Source of the DNA: an uncultured Pseudobutyrivibrio sp.
GTDB lineage: Bacteria; Bacillota; Clostridia; Lachnospirales; Lachnospiraceae
Assembly: GCA_946403965.1 (NCBI GenBank)
Contig: CAMJBT010000001.1
Span: 1 to 64,000 of the forward strand
Reading direction: 5' to 3'
DNA: 64,000 bases
The position numbers and the translations under genes are program-made. The notes below the pieces were generated by a model. The model was not told the DNA's origin and did not search any database. It saw only the letters and a list, made by a program, of their open reading frames with translations. Numbering within the stretch: the stretch's first letter is position 1; every line of letters starts with the position of its first letter. Positions 1 to 10,489 of the stretch are shown one piece after another.

Positions 1-431
1 GAAATGGTATAATCAATACAATTTTCGATGGCTATGAGCTTTACAAGGGTGATATTGCTTATCGTAAGCAGGGCTCACTTATTGCTTTCGAAACTGGAGA
101 GTCTGTTACTTACGGACTTTTCTCAGCTCAGGAGAGAGGAACGCTTTTCATCGGACCTGGTGAAAAGGTATACTCAGGTATGGTTATTGGTCAGAGCTCA
201 CGTGCAGAGGATATCGAGCTTAACGTATGTAAGAAGAAGCATCTTACAAATACTCGTTCATCTTCAGCAGATGAAGCACTTACACTTGTACCACCTAGAA
301 TACTTAGTCTTGAGCAGGCACTTGACTTTATAGATGTAGATGAGCTCTTAGAGGTTACTCCAGAGTCACTTAGAATCAGAAAGAGAATTCTTGATCCTCT
401 TATGAGAAAGAGAGCCGGCATCAGAAAGTAG
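1..431 (+). CDS. typA: GTP-binding protein TypA/BipA, C-terminal part (5' truncated by window)
   Basis: Open frame from window start; C-terminal sequence ...LFIGPGEKVYSGMVIGQSSRAEDIELNVCKKKHLTNTRSSSADEALTLVPPRILSLEQALDFI... is typical of TypA/BipA. Confidence 0.95.
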   Translation, partial: NGIINTIFDGYELYKGDIAYRKQGSLIAFETGESVTYGLFSAQERGTLFIGPGEKVYSGMVIGQSSRAEDIELNVCKKKHLTNTRSSSADEALTLVPPRILSLEQALDFIDVDELLEVTPESLRIRKRILDPLMRKRAGIRK

Positions 432-438
432 GAGACTC

Positions 439-918
439 ATGGAAAAGGGAAGTATCACAGTATATTATGGTAGCGGCCAGGGAAAATCAGCTGCAGCTCT
501 TGGGTATGCAATTCGTTTTGCATCCCAGGGAAAGAGCACTACCATTATTCAGTTTCTTAAATCAGAAACCAATACGGAATACTTAAGTAAGCTTGAGCCA
601 GAAATCAAGCTTTTCAGATTTGAGCGCTCTAAAGAAGAATTTATGAATCTTACTGATGAGCAAAAACAGGAAGAAATAGTGAATATCCAGAATGGCTTGA
701 ACTATGCCAAGAAGGTTCTTGGTACTGGTGAGAGCGATTTGGTTATTCTTGATGAAGTACTTGGTGTAGTAGATGAAGGAATAGTTTCCGAACAGGACAT
801 TTTAAGTGCCCTGGAGGGACGTTCCTATTCTTCTGATGTCATTTTGACAGGCCTTAATATTACACAGGGTATTTTTGAAATTGCAGACAATGTTTTGAAT
901 GTAAAGCCAGAGAAGTAA
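439..918 (+). CDS. cob(I)alamin/corrinoid adenosyltransferase (BtuR/CobO-like P-loop ATPase)
   Basis: P-loop YGSGQGKSAAALGYAIRFASQGKSTTIIQFLK and VILDEV motif as in CobO/BtuR. Confidence 0.8.
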   Translation: MEKGSITVYYGSGQGKSAAALGYAIRFASQGKSTTIIQFLKSETNTEYLSKLEPEIKLFRFERSKEEFMNLTDEQKQEEIVNIQNGLNYAKKVLGTGESDLVILDEVLGVVDEGIVSEQDILSALEGRSYSSDVILTGLNITQGIFEIADNVLNVKPEK

Positions 919-952
919 TTTCTCTGGCCATTTCTGCAGTAAGAGGAAAGTT

Positions 953-2107
953 ATGGATAATGTTCTAAACTATGTAATAGATGGTGAAACATATCTTGGA
1001 TTTATTACCACTATTACTTTATTGATGTTCATACTGATTATGCGTTCCTTTGATAGCAGGTTACGCAACAAGTTCACTGCCGTTGCAGTGGCTATGATGA
1101 TTGCTCTTATGGCAGGTGCCATGGATATTCGATACCAATACCTTGGGGATTGCTCAGGTATCAGATATTTATTTAAAATTGTAAAATACATCTGTGAGGG
1201 CTACATGGAATTGACTGTAGTTCAGATAGTTGGGCATGACTATCAAAAAAGCAGATTAAAGATATTATGGACTCCTTTTATCTTGATATCTATTGTGATA
1301 TTGTGCGCTCCATTTAATCCTGCAATATTCTATTTTGGGCCAAATGGAGAGTTTATTAGGGGGCCAGTAGGTTATGTAGTATTTGTACAGGCAGGCATCT
1401 ATATGCTGATGGCCCTGGCTGTGGTTGTTAAGAAATGGGCAAATGGCTATCAGCGAGATGCTCTGATTATTTTGTTTTTGCTAGCGGTTGTTAGCACCGG
1501 CGTTCTTCTAGAAGAGGCGCTTATATACGAGAACTGTACACTTACTTCCAGTAGTATAGGTATTCTATTTGTCTATGTATACATGTATGCAGAAAGGTAT
1601 AATGTAGATTCTGTATCCATGTGCTACAAGCGACGTTGCTTCTATTCAGATGCAGCTAAATATTCAAAAATAGACATGGCAGTCATTTCAATGGACTTGA
1701 ATGATTTAAAGTATATAAATGACAATTTTGGTCACAAGGCCGGAGATATAGCACTGCTCACCTTTGCTCAGGTTTGCAGAGGTGTAAAGCCAAATAAATT
1801 CATCCTGTATCGTACAGGTGGTGATGAATTTATGATGTTGGGAATTAAAGCTTCAAAGGACGAGGCGGAAAGCCTTATTTCTTCTATTAGACAGAAGCTT
1901 TTGGAAACACCATATAGTTGTTCTTTTGGATTGTATATGTACAAACCGGGGGACGATTTTGATGAAATAGTTGTTCAGGCAGACAAAGCTATGTATGATG
2001 ATAAAAACTTATACAAGCAGAGTCGCACAAAACGCTCTCATGCAAGAAGCGAAAAATATGATGAAAAAGTGGAAAGTTTTAGTAATGATATAAATTTTCT
2101 AGGCTAA
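953..2107 (+). CDS. membrane-anchored GGDEF protein (putative diguanylate cyclase)
   Basis: N-terminal hydrophobic helices; C-terminal MDLNDLKYINDNFGHKAGDIAL...RTGGDEFMML. Confidence 0.88.
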   Translation: MDNVLNYVIDGETYLGFITTITLLMFILIMRSFDSRLRNKFTAVAVAMMIALMAGAMDIRYQYLGDCSGIRYLFKIVKYICEGYMELTVVQIVGHDYQKSRLKILWTPFILISIVILCAPFNPAIFYFGPNGEFIRGPVGYVVFVQAGIYMLMALAVVVKKWANGYQRDALIILFLLAVVSTGVLLEEALIYENCTLTSSSIGILFVYVYMYAERYNVDSVSMCYKRRCFYSDAAKYSKIDMAVISMDLNDLKYINDNFGHKAGDIALLTFAQVCRGVKPNKFILYRTGGDEFMMLGIKASKDEAESLISSIRQKLLETPYSCSFGLYMYKPGDDFDEIVVQADKAMYDDKNLYKQSRTKRSHARSEKYDEKVESFSNDINFLG

Positions 2108-2150
2108 TTATTTCACTTTTAAATATAATAAAATCACGAGGAGAATAAAA

Positions 2151-2912
2151 ATGACAAGAGTAGTAATGCATGGATGTAACGGACACATGGGACAGGTAAT
2201 TACAGACATCTGTAAGGCAGATGCTGAGGTATCAATCGTTGCTGGTGTTGATAAATACAAGGGTATTACCAATGACTATCCTGTATTTGATAGCCTTTCA
2301 GAGGTTGATGTTCCTTATGATGTTGTTATTGATTTCTCTAATGCTAAAGCAGTAGATGGATTATTGGATCAGTGTGTTGCAAGCAACCATCCAGTTGTTC
2401 TATGCACTACAGGTCTTGATCAGGATATGTTAAACCATGTAGATGAGGCTAGCAAGAAGGTTGCTATACTTCGCTCTGCTAATATGTCTCTTGGAATAAA
2501 TACATTATTCGATTTATGTAAAAAGGCTACACAGATTTTTGCCGAGGCTGGATACGATATCGAAATTGTAGAGAAGCATCACAACCAAAAGCTTGATGCA
2601 CCAAGTGGTACAGCACTGGCTCTTGCAGATGCCTGCAATGATGCTCTTGATGAAAAGTACGAATATTGTTACGGTAGAGCTGATAGACGTGAAAAGAGAC
2701 CAAAGAATGAAATTGGTATTTCAGCTGTTCGTGGTGGTAATATAGTAGGAGAGCATGAAGTAATATTTGCAGGTCTTGACGAGGTAATCACTATCAAGCA
2801 TACTGCATATTCAAAGAGCGTATTTGCTAAGGGGGCAGTAGAAGCTGCAAAATTCCTTGCAGGAAAGACTGCTGGAATTTATGATATGAAGCAAGTAATT
2901 GCAGAAAAATAA
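2151..2912 (+). CDS. dapB: 4-hydroxy-tetrahydrodipicolinate reductase
   Basis: HGCNGHMGQVI nucleotide-binding start, VEKHHNQKLDAPSGTALALAD signature; good RBS. Confidence 0.95.
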   Translation: MTRVVMHGCNGHMGQVITDICKADAEVSIVAGVDKYKGITNDYPVFDSLSEVDVPYDVVIDFSNAKAVDGLLDQCVASNHPVVLCTTGLDQDMLNHVDEASKKVAILRSANMSLGINTLFDLCKKATQIFAEAGYDIEIVEKHHNQKLDAPSGTALALADACNDALDEKYEYCYGRADRREKRPKNEIGISAVRGGNIVGEHEVIFAGLDEVITIKHTAYSKSVFAKGAVEAAKFLAGKTAGIYDMKQVIAEK

Positions 2913-2924
2913 AGGGGTCGAATT

Positions 2925-3581
2925 ATGTATATTCAGCTTAATTCACAGGTGATATGTTACGAAAAGACCGGCGAGGGCTCGCCGGTTATTCTTATACATG
3001 GAAATAGGGAAGATCATCACATTTTTGATGAATTGGTTGAGGTTATGAGCCAGCAACACACAGTGTATGCTATGGACACTAGAGGCCATGGCGAAAGTGC
3101 TACGCCAAAGGAATATCATTATGATGATATGGCATCTGATGTTATCAATCTGATAAAAGCATTGGATATTGAAAAGCCATATATTCTTGGATATTCAGAT
3201 GGGGGAATAATTGCACTTATTGTTGCAATAAGGGAGTCTAGGCTTTTATCGGGAATTATTTGCTGTGGAGCAAATCTTAATCCTGCTGGTTTTCATCATA
3301 GAGATTTGCACGAGATAAAAAAAGCAGCCAGAAAAAGTGATGACCCTAGGATTAAGCTGATGCTACTGGAGCCTGATATAAAAGAAAGAGAGCTTTCAAA
3401 TATCACTGTACCAGCATTAATTATGGCAGGCGAAAAGGATTGCATTAAAGAAAAGGAAACAAGTAAGATTGCTGCTAGTATTCCAAATGCACAGGTTGAA
3501 ATAGTACCAGGTGCTACACATTCCAGTTATGTTGTGCATAATGGCGCGTTATATGACGGGGTTAGAAATTTTATTAGCTAA
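2925..3581 (+). CDS. alpha/beta-fold hydrolase
   Basis: HGNREDHHIFDEL, GYSDGGIIAL nucleophile elbow, ATHSSYV catalytic His region. Confidence 0.85.
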   Translation: MYIQLNSQVICYEKTGEGSPVILIHGNREDHHIFDELVEVMSQQHTVYAMDTRGHGESATPKEYHYDDMASDVINLIKALDIEKPYILGYSDGGIIALIVAIRESRLLSGIICCGANLNPAGFHHRDLHEIKKAARKSDDPRIKLMLLEPDIKERELSNITVPALIMAGEKDCIKEKETSKIAASIPNAQVEIVPGATHSSYVVHNGALYDGVRNFIS

Positions 3582-3748
3582 TTTTCTATAACATTATTCT
3601 TGACCAAAATGTGAACAGGGTGTAATATAGTTACAAATGCGGTGTTAAAATTAATACAATCTATTATTTATAACGCTCAACTGACGACATATTATTTTCT
3701 ACGGAAAATCATATTAACCTTGTTGTTTCCAAAGGGAAAGAAAGAGTA

Positions 3749-5353
3749 ATGAAAGAAGTTAGCATATTCGAAAGGTTTAAAATCTTAATAAACAATCTCA
3801 TGATAATAGCATTTATTGCCGCAATGGTTTTTTGCTATTACGACACAAAAGAAGAGGCAAGGGACGAATCAATTACCACAAAGATAGAACCATATACCTC
3901 GGCTGTTCTTGCAAATGGTATTAGAGAATATTATTTTGATTTAACAGATTTGGATTATAGATATACTGCATTGATGTTTTACACATCTCATCAGAAAGTT
4001 GAAGTATATAATTCAGGTAGATTAATATATAGTTATGACAAAATTGTTGAGCCATGGGGATCTACTACAGGCTCAAATATCAACATTGTTGAAGTAAATG
4101 AAAAAATGTTAAAGGTGGCTGTTAAGCTTACTCCTATATATGAAGTGGTTAATGATAACAACATGGAATTTTATGTTGGCTCAGCCTACCAGATGTACGA
4201 TGAAGTATTAGGGGCATCAATGCCAAAGTTTGTTGCCAGCCTTCTTATCATTATTTTTAGTGCAATTCTATTTGCATATTACCTAGCAATGTTTAGAAAA
4301 CAGAGGCTCAACCACGATTTAATATACCTTGCATATTTTTCATTATTTGTTGGTTTATGGACTGCAAATGAGACGGATGCAGCAGTACTCATATTTAACA
4401 ACAGAATAATAGATGCGCTTGTACCATACATATGCCTAATGTTGGTAATACCACCATTTATACAGTTTTTTGATTCATATTTAGGTCTAAATAGTAAAAT
4501 ATTCAAACCAATTATTATCCTCTTTTCAATGATTGAAACTGTGACTTTAACAGTACTTCATTTTACGAAGGTATTGGAGTTTAGAGAAAGCTTGTTTGTT
4601 ATGCAGCTTATGCTATTGATGGCTGCACTGTATATGGTCGTAGGCGTAGTATATTTGATTGTTAAACGTCGCTTTACAAGACGACTAAAGATATGTGGAA
4701 TTGGCCTTTTTCTATTCCTTGTTTCAATAATAGGAGACATATTTAATTACTATAATGGTGTAGGAGATTCCGACAAAGTTGGCCGTTATATGTTCCTTAT
4801 TTTCATAGTTATGTTAGCTTTTGATTTGATTAAGAGCGCATATGGAATTATTGAAAAAGGACGTCGTGCTAAACAGCTTGAAGAGTTTGCTCTTACAGAT
4901 ACAATGACAGGTCTTTTTAACAGAAACGCATTTGAGACTAGAACAAAGAGCGAACGTAGACTCAATGGAGTCACTGTAATAGTTGCAGATGCCAATGGTC
5001 TTAAGATTTGTAATGATACCTATGGTCACGAGGCAGGTGATGAGTACATTACCATCGTGGCAGATGCATTTGGTACTGTATTTGGAAAATATGGAAATTG
5101 CTATCGTACAGGTGGAGATGAATTCTGTTGCATAATTCCTTCATCTGGACATGTAGATGTGTCAAGACTTGAAAAGCTGTTTTTAACAAAGATCTGTACT
5201 GCAAACATGGAAGGCAACCACAAGTACAAGCTTGGAGTTGCCATTGGTCATGCTGAATATGATTCAGAAATCGATGAAGACTTCCGTGCAATTATTAAGC
5301 GCGCAGACGCCAATATGTACGAAAACAAGAAGCAGTGTAAAAAAACAGGCTGA
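3749..5353 (+). CDS. membrane GGDEF protein (putative diguanylate cyclase)
   Basis: Multiple hydrophobic segments; ALTDTMTGLFNRNAFE...RTGGDEFCCIIP. Confidence 0.9.
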   Translation: MKEVSIFERFKILINNLMIIAFIAAMVFCYYDTKEEARDESITTKIEPYTSAVLANGIREYYFDLTDLDYRYTALMFYTSHQKVEVYNSGRLIYSYDKIVEPWGSTTGSNINIVEVNEKMLKVAVKLTPIYEVVNDNNMEFYVGSAYQMYDEVLGASMPKFVASLLIIIFSAILFAYYLAMFRKQRLNHDLIYLAYFSLFVGLWTANETDAAVLIFNNRIIDALVPYICLMLVIPPFIQFFDSYLGLNSKIFKPIIILFSMIETVTLTVLHFTKVLEFRESLFVMQLMLLMAALYMVVGVVYLIVKRRFTRRLKICGIGLFLFLVSIIGDIFNYYNGVGDSDKVGRYMFLIFIVMLAFDLIKSAYGIIEKGRRAKQLEEFALTDTMTGLFNRNAFETRTKSERRLNGVTVIVADANGLKICNDTYGHEAGDEYITIVADAFGTVFGKYGNCYRTGGDEFCCIIPSSGHVDVSRLEKLFLTKICTANMEGNHKYKLGVAIGHAEYDSEIDEDFRAIIKRADANMYENKKQCKKTG

Positions 5354-5363
5354 TGTTTATAAA

Positions 5364-5624
5364 TTAAATATCTAAGTTATTCATCCAATTAACAAGTTCA
5401 AGCAGGCCTTCTTCTGTGAATGGGGCTAATTGAACTTGTTTTTTTTCTTCTGGGGTATTTTCGGAACTAAATGGTCCTGGCCAGATGGTGGCTTTGAACT
5501 GATCCTGTTCAGAATCTTCTTCTCTATACCTTTCGATTTTATAGCATTTATTGCCATCGCTACCTGTAAATGAGGCAGCTTTTTTATAATAACCAAGTGA
5601 TAATAATCGTCCTCTATCTATCAT
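5364..5624 (-). CDS. hypothetical protein
   Basis: Track ORF 5364..5684; the start with an aaaggaga RBS is the Met at 5624 (MIDRGRLLSLGYYKKAASFTGSDGNKCYKIERY...). Confidence 0.65.
   Translation of the reverse strand: MIDRGRLLSLGYYKKAASFTGSDGNKCYKIERYREEDSEQDQFKATIWPGPFSSENTPEEKKQVQLAPFTEEGLLELVNWMNNLDI
5391..5446 (+). terminator. inverted repeat + T-run downstream of GGDEF gene (AACAAGTTCA...TGAACTTGTTTTTTTT)
   Basis: 10-bp arms followed by 8 T; lies inside the convergent ORF. Confidence 0.5.
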
Positions 5625-5873
5625 ATGAAAATCTCCTTTAAGTAAAAATAAACAGGTTTTAGGCTTCATTGAAGTAAAATTCAAAACTTGTTTAAAAAAT
5701 GTCCTATAAATCTTTTTAATAACAACTGCAGTCTAGCATGCAAAGTCTACATATAATATAATATTATTAATAGTTACTAAATACAGTAGCTAAAATGAAA
5801 TAGGTATTAGACTAGTTTAATAACCTTCATTTCGACCTAATCATTATACAACAAATGGGGGAGGATGTATCAT

Positions 5874-6887
5874 ATGAACAAGGGACGATTATTCAGAATA
5901 ATATGTGGCTTTATGATGGCATTCATAGTTGGTATTTTGGTTGTTTTATTCGTTAGTGACGATGATGCATCGGCAGAGGTTTCAGTGGATTTAAATGAGC
6001 CTTATTCAGACACTGCAAATTGGATGGCTAGCATTGGGGATGACAAATATATTTCAGAAATTACAATTCCTGGTACTCATAACACATGTGCCAGAAATGT
6101 TGTTTTTGGATATTCTATGAGATGTCAAAAGACAGACGTTTACGAACAGCTTGAAAATGGTTTTAGATATCTTGATATGAGAATAGCTGTTGACGATAGC
6201 CAGGATCGAGAAGCTATCAAGCTGGTTCATAAATTTGCCAGCTGTCATGATTCTGGAAGTGTTTTTTCAAACTATTTATATCTTACAGATGTCACAGCAG
6301 ATTTGTACAAATTTTTGCAGAAGCACCCTACTGAAACAGTTATTGTGAATTTCAAAATAGAAGATGATACACATAAGACTGCTGATATTCAGGATATGTT
6401 GCTTAAAGAGATTACTACAAATAAGGACTACTGGTACACAGGGAGCGAGATTCCTACTATGAGTCAGGCCAGGGGCCGTGCAGTTCTTGCAACCAGGTTT
6501 GATGACGAAGCAAAATCTGGAATTACAGGTCTTAATATGATTTGGTCTGAACAGGACAACACCATTCCTGCAGATATTCCATACGAATTGAACGTTAGTG
6601 ACGATTTTAAATTCTGGGTACAGGATAGATATAAATATTCAGTTGAGGATAAATATCAAGCAGTGGTTGAGGGCTTGGAAAACTGCGAGGTTGATGAGGA
6701 AACGCTATTTCTTAATTTTGTCAGCACTAGTGGAGATGGCAAGATTGGGCATCCATATGGATATGCAAAGACTCTAAACAACATGTTGATGGAATATCCG
6801 CTGAAAAATGAGACCTGCTATGGCACCATCATCGTGGATTTTGGCACACCGAATCTGGCACGACATATTTATTATTCAAACTTTTAA
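5874..6887 (+). CDS. secreted/membrane phosphatidylinositol-specific phospholipase C X-domain protein
   Basis: N-terminal hydrophobic anchor; ISEITIPGTHNTCARN, GFRYLDMRIAVDD, LVHKFASCHDSG and KHPTETVIVNFK fit PI-PLC X domain. ggggagg RBS favours Met 5874 over 5865. Confidence 0.85.
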   Translation: MNKGRLFRIICGFMMAFIVGILVVLFVSDDDASAEVSVDLNEPYSDTANWMASIGDDKYISEITIPGTHNTCARNVVFGYSMRCQKTDVYEQLENGFRYLDMRIAVDDSQDREAIKLVHKFASCHDSGSVFSNYLYLTDVTADLYKFLQKHPTETVIVNFKIEDDTHKTADIQDMLLKEITTNKDYWYTGSEIPTMSQARGRAVLATRFDDEAKSGITGLNMIWSEQDNTIPADIPYELNVSDDFKFWVQDRYKYSVEDKYQAVVEGLENCEVDEETLFLNFVSTSGDGKIGHPYGYAKTLNNMLMEYPLKNETCYGTIIVDFGTPNLARHIYYSNF

Positions 6888-6901
6888 TGGAGGACAAGCA
6901 T

Positions 6902-7153
6902 ATGGGAAACATTTATGAAGAGGGAGAAGTAAATCCAATTCTTTTAGAATTTTTAGATACAGATTCTTTTGAAGAAAAGTACAAGATTTTGGTGGCAACA
7001 CCAGTAATGGATTTCGATAATCTTCTTATTGATAATATGGCATCTTCAATTGACGTTGTTGTAGAAGATGGAGATATTGAAACCAGGGTTCAGGATTTAA
7101 AGAATTGTGTTAGAACCCGTTCTAGATATGAATCAATGAGATTTAGGAGATAA
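6902..7153 (+). CDS. small hypothetical protein
   Basis: ggagg RBS before Met 6902 (MGNIYEEGEVNPILLEFLDTDSFEEKYKIL...); immediately follows the PI-PLC gene. Confidence 0.65.
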   Translation: MGNIYEEGEVNPILLEFLDTDSFEEKYKILVATPVMDFDNLLIDNMASSIDVVVEDGDIETRVQDLKNCVRTRSRYESMRFRR

Positions 7154-7257
7154 TGTGAAAAAAATAAGAAGATTTGTTGAAAGATAACAAATTTTGCCCC
7201 AGTCATTATAGAATGGTAAGTGATTACAACGTTGGTATTTTTTATAAGGAGAGTGCC

Positions 7258-9279
7258 ATGTCTGGAGCAAAAACAAAAAAAACAGCAAAGATTAAAAACA
7301 AACTTATTTTTTTAATTCTACCTGTAGTAATTGTTCAGGTGCTTATTTTGGTAATTCTTGCTGGATGGGTTTCTAGTAAGAGTATGACCAAAATGGCAAC
7401 TGCACAATTGGATTCTTCCATTTCAAACCAAGGGGATAATATTGAGTCTTGGTTGAATAAAAATCTTGAGAATTTCTCTACCATGAAAAAGGTAATAGAG
7501 AATGGACATTTGGATGATGAGACCTTGCAGCATACCTTAGATACATTCTATGGCTACAACAAGAATTGTCCAAATGGCATTTATATTGCCTATGATTCTG
7601 GTCAGACCTTTAAGGCCAGCGAATCAGACAAAACATTTTCAAATATCAAAGATGAACCTTGGTATCAGCAAGGTCTGACACGTATTAATTTGAACTACGG
7701 AGGTGCTTATCTAGATGAAGCAGGCAACTCTGTAATTAGTGCGTCCGGAATTCTTAATGATGGTGAGGATGGTATAAAAATAGTTGCAGCAGATGTGTCT
7801 TTGGATCAGATTTCAATCATTGTAAATTCTGGTGTAAAGATGGATCAGGCTACATCTTTCCTGATTGACAGTTTCGATAATAAGATTCTTGCACATAGAG
7901 ATGTATCCCGCCTTAATACAATTTTGACTGATACAGATTCAGATAAGCTTATGGCCGGTATTGCAAAGAAAATGGCGGCTCGAGATTTCACTACCGGTGA
8001 GATTGAAGGATATCAGGTAGCCTTCAGAAATATCGCGGGCACAGAATGGTACCTAGTTTCATATATAAGCAACGGTGTTATTCTTAAAGATGTTAATAGA
8101 CTGATACAGATACTGATTATTGTAGGAGTTGTAGCAATTATTCTTATTGTACTCATTATTAATTTTGTGGTTGCAAGAGTTATTGCTCCTCTTGGAAGCA
8201 TCACAAAGAATATTACAGATATGTCAGCAGGTGACTTTACTATCAAAGTTCACCAGGATAGCAATGACGAAATTGGCTTAATGGGAAGTAAGGTATCTGA
8301 ATTTGTTCAGTCCATGCGCGGAATGCTTTCATCTATTAATGATGAATCAGAGCGCTTGAAAGAACAGTCAGATAATTCAGATAGAGTATCTAAGGAAATG
8401 TTTGATGCTTCTCGTTCGCAGTCAGAAGCTATGCAGAACTTAAATAATACTGTGGATCAGTTGGCTGTGGCAGTAAATGAGATCGCAGAGAATGCAACTA
8501 CACTTGCTATGGTAGTTGCTGATACTCGTGAAAATTCTAATCAGGCAAATGAGAGCATGAAGGAAACTGTTGAAATCAGTAAGCGAGGACGTTCTGATAT
8601 GGAACAGCTTTCACATGCTATGGAAGGAATCAAGAATAGTAATGATCATTTGGTTGATTCTATCAACGAGGTAGGAAAGGCATCTGAGGAAATTACGAAG
8701 ATTGTTGGTTTAATTGCAGAAATCGCGGATGAGACAAACCTTCTTTCACTTAATGCATCAATCGAAGCAGCCAGAGCTGGTGAAGCAGGTAAGGGCTTTG
8801 CAGTAGTAGCTAGTGAAATTGGAAAGCTTGCTCAAAACTCAGCACAGAGCGCAGAGAATATAGCAAAGCTTATTGATGATGTTAGAAGAGCAATAGAAAG
8901 TGTTGTTGCTCAGGCAGAAAGCAGTGCAAAAGAGATTGAGGCCAATACTGATTTGATTCATACAGCTGTAGAGACCTTCGATCAGATTTATGTTAATATC
9001 CAGAATTCTAACGATTTAATTGATCTAATGATTGCGGATGTACAGAAAGTAGATGATGTTGCTGGAAATGTGGCTGCTATTTCAGAGGAACAGGCTGCCA
9101 GCGCAGATGAAATCCTTGAAACAAGTAGAAACATGGTGGAACAGGCAAACAACATTACCCAAAGCAGTCAGGATGTTGCCGACAACTCACACGAGCTGGC
9201 AAATACATCCCAAAAGCTTACAGGATATGTACAGCAGTTTAAGATTGATGGAGAGGAGGAAGATGGTTATGACAAATAA
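7258..9279 (+). CDS. methyl-accepting chemotaxis protein (Cache-type sensor, HAMP, MA domain)
   Basis: Signalling hairpin [54 protein letters not shown]; two TM segments; Met 7258 after aaggagag RBS. Confidence 0.93.
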   Translation: MSGAKTKKTAKIKNKLIFLILPVVIVQVLILVILAGWVSSKSMTKMATAQLDSSISNQGDNIESWLNKNLENFSTMKKVIENGHLDDETLQHTLDTFYGYNKNCPNGIYIAYDSGQTFKASESDKTFSNIKDEPWYQQGLTRINLNYGGAYLDEAGNSVISASGILNDGEDGIKIVAADVSLDQISIIVNSGVKMDQATSFLIDSFDNKILAHRDVSRLNTILTDTDSDKLMAGIAKKMAARDFTTGEIEGYQVAFRNIAGTEWYLVSYISNGVILKDVNRLIQILIIVGVVAIILIVLIINFVVARVIAPLGSITKNITDMSAGDFTIKVHQDSNDEIGLMGSKVSEFVQSMRGMLSSINDESERLKEQSDNSDRVSKEMFDASRSQSEAMQNLNNTVDQLAVAVNEIAENATTLAMVVADTRENSNQANESMKETVEISKRGRSDMEQLSHAMEGIKNSNDHLVDSINEVGKASEEITKIVGLIAEIADETNLLSLNASIEAARAGEAGKGFAVVASEIGKLAQNSAQSAENIAKLIDDVRRAIESVVAQAESSAKEIEANTDLIHTAVETFDQIYVNIQNSNDLIDLMIADVQKVDDVAGNVAAISEEQAASADEILETSRNMVEQANNITQSSQDVADNSHELANTSQKLTGYVQQFKIDGEEEDGYDK

Positions 9280-10267
9280 AATTACCGTAAAAAAATGGAC
9301 AGTACTTCTTCTAACATTAATCCTTGTGGTTGGAACAATACTTACGGGCTGTGGCAAATCATCTTCCGGTGGTGGTTCTGCTGGTGGTATTAAGGCATTT
9401 TACTCAGGACCTAATGCAGATACATTCAAACAGCTACTTATGGACAACTTGGCAGAAGCTGCACAAGCAGAAGGCATTACTTTGGATATTGGGGATCCAT
9501 GTCCAACAGTTGCCGCTCAGGTCGAACAGTTCGAACAGGCAGTTGCAGCAGGTTATGATGCAATCATATGTCTTCCAGTAGATAGAGCAACAGCATTGCA
9601 GCTGGAGGTTACAGCAGGCGACACACCTATTATTTATGTAAATGCCTGTCCTGATGAGCAGTTCTTGAAAGAAGACTTATACATGGCTGTAAGTAGTTTT
9701 GAAGAGGATGCTGGAGAATATCAGGCTGAGTATGTTTGGAATAAGCTTGGAAAACCAAGTAGCATTAATGCAATCATCTTCCGAGGAGAGATTACACATA
9801 ATGCTGCAGTTGCCAGATCCGTTTCTGTAAAGAATTGGCTGAGAGCAAATGGTGTTGAAGTAAACATAGTATTTGATGACACTGCTAACTGGTCACCAGA
9901 TGAAGCAGCGGAATTGTTTAATATTTTCCTTAAAACACATCAGAGCTTTGATGCAATATTTTGCAATAATGATGATATGGCTCTTGGCGTATGTCGAGCA
10001 ATGAAGGAAAATGGCTATGATCTTACAAAGATTCCTGTTGTTGGTGTAGATGCTACAGCAGCAGGTCTTCAATCTATAATTGATGGAGATATGCAATTTA
10101 CAGTTTATCAATCGGCATCAGCTCAGGCTCAAAAAGCTATAGAGGTAGTAAAAGCACTTATTACATCAGGCACATCAGAAGGAATTGAAGGACGTTCAGA
10201 AGATGGTCTGTATGTATGGGTTCCATTCGAGAAAGTAGATGCCAGCAATGCGAAAGACTACCAATAA
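9263..10267 (+). CDS. RbsB-like periplasmic sugar-binding lipoprotein
   Basis: Lipobox [29 protein letters not shown] and [22 protein letters not shown] motifs of type 1 PBPs. The track start 9053 is too far upstream; gaggagg RBS precedes 9263. Confidence 0.88.
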   Translation: MVMTNKITVKKWTVLLLTLILVVGTILTGCGKSSSGGGSAGGIKAFYSGPNADTFKQLLMDNLAEAAQAEGITLDIGDPCPTVAAQVEQFEQAVAAGYDAIICLPVDRATALQLEVTAGDTPIIYVNACPDEQFLKEDLYMAVSSFEEDAGEYQAEYVWNKLGKPSSINAIIFRGEITHNAAVARSVSVKNWLRANGVEVNIVFDDTANWSPDEAAELFNIFLKTHQSFDAIFCNNDDMALGVCRAMKENGYDLTKIPVVGVDATAAGLQSIIDGDMQFTVYQSASAQAQKAIEVVKALITSGTSEGIEGRSEDGLYVWVPFEKVDASNAKDYQ

Positions 10268-10334
10268 TAAAGACTATCAAGAATAAATATGAGTTTATTT
10301 TAATGTTGTAATATACATTCAATAGATTCAAGTT

Positions 10335-10370
10335 GAGGATTATCTGGGGATTATGCCACAGATAATCCTC
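10335..10370. terminator. 12-bp stem hairpin GAGGATTATCTG...CAGATAATCCTC (possible terminator, weak U-tract)
   Basis: Perfect 12-bp arms, 12-nt loop, downstream of the sugar-binding gene. Confidence 0.5.
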
Positions 10371-10489
10371 ATATCTGTTTGAGTTGAAAATTTGATGTGT
10401 AAATTATATTAAATTTATTGAAAATTCTTGAAAAATATATTATTATCACTATCGTTGGTTTTAGTATGTGTGTTATTTAGGAGGGATAT

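Noticed and set aside
9053-9262. Upstream extension of the sugar-binding ORF in the track
   Set aside because: Overlaps the MCP coding frame; the lipoprotein signal begins at 9263 with its own RBS.
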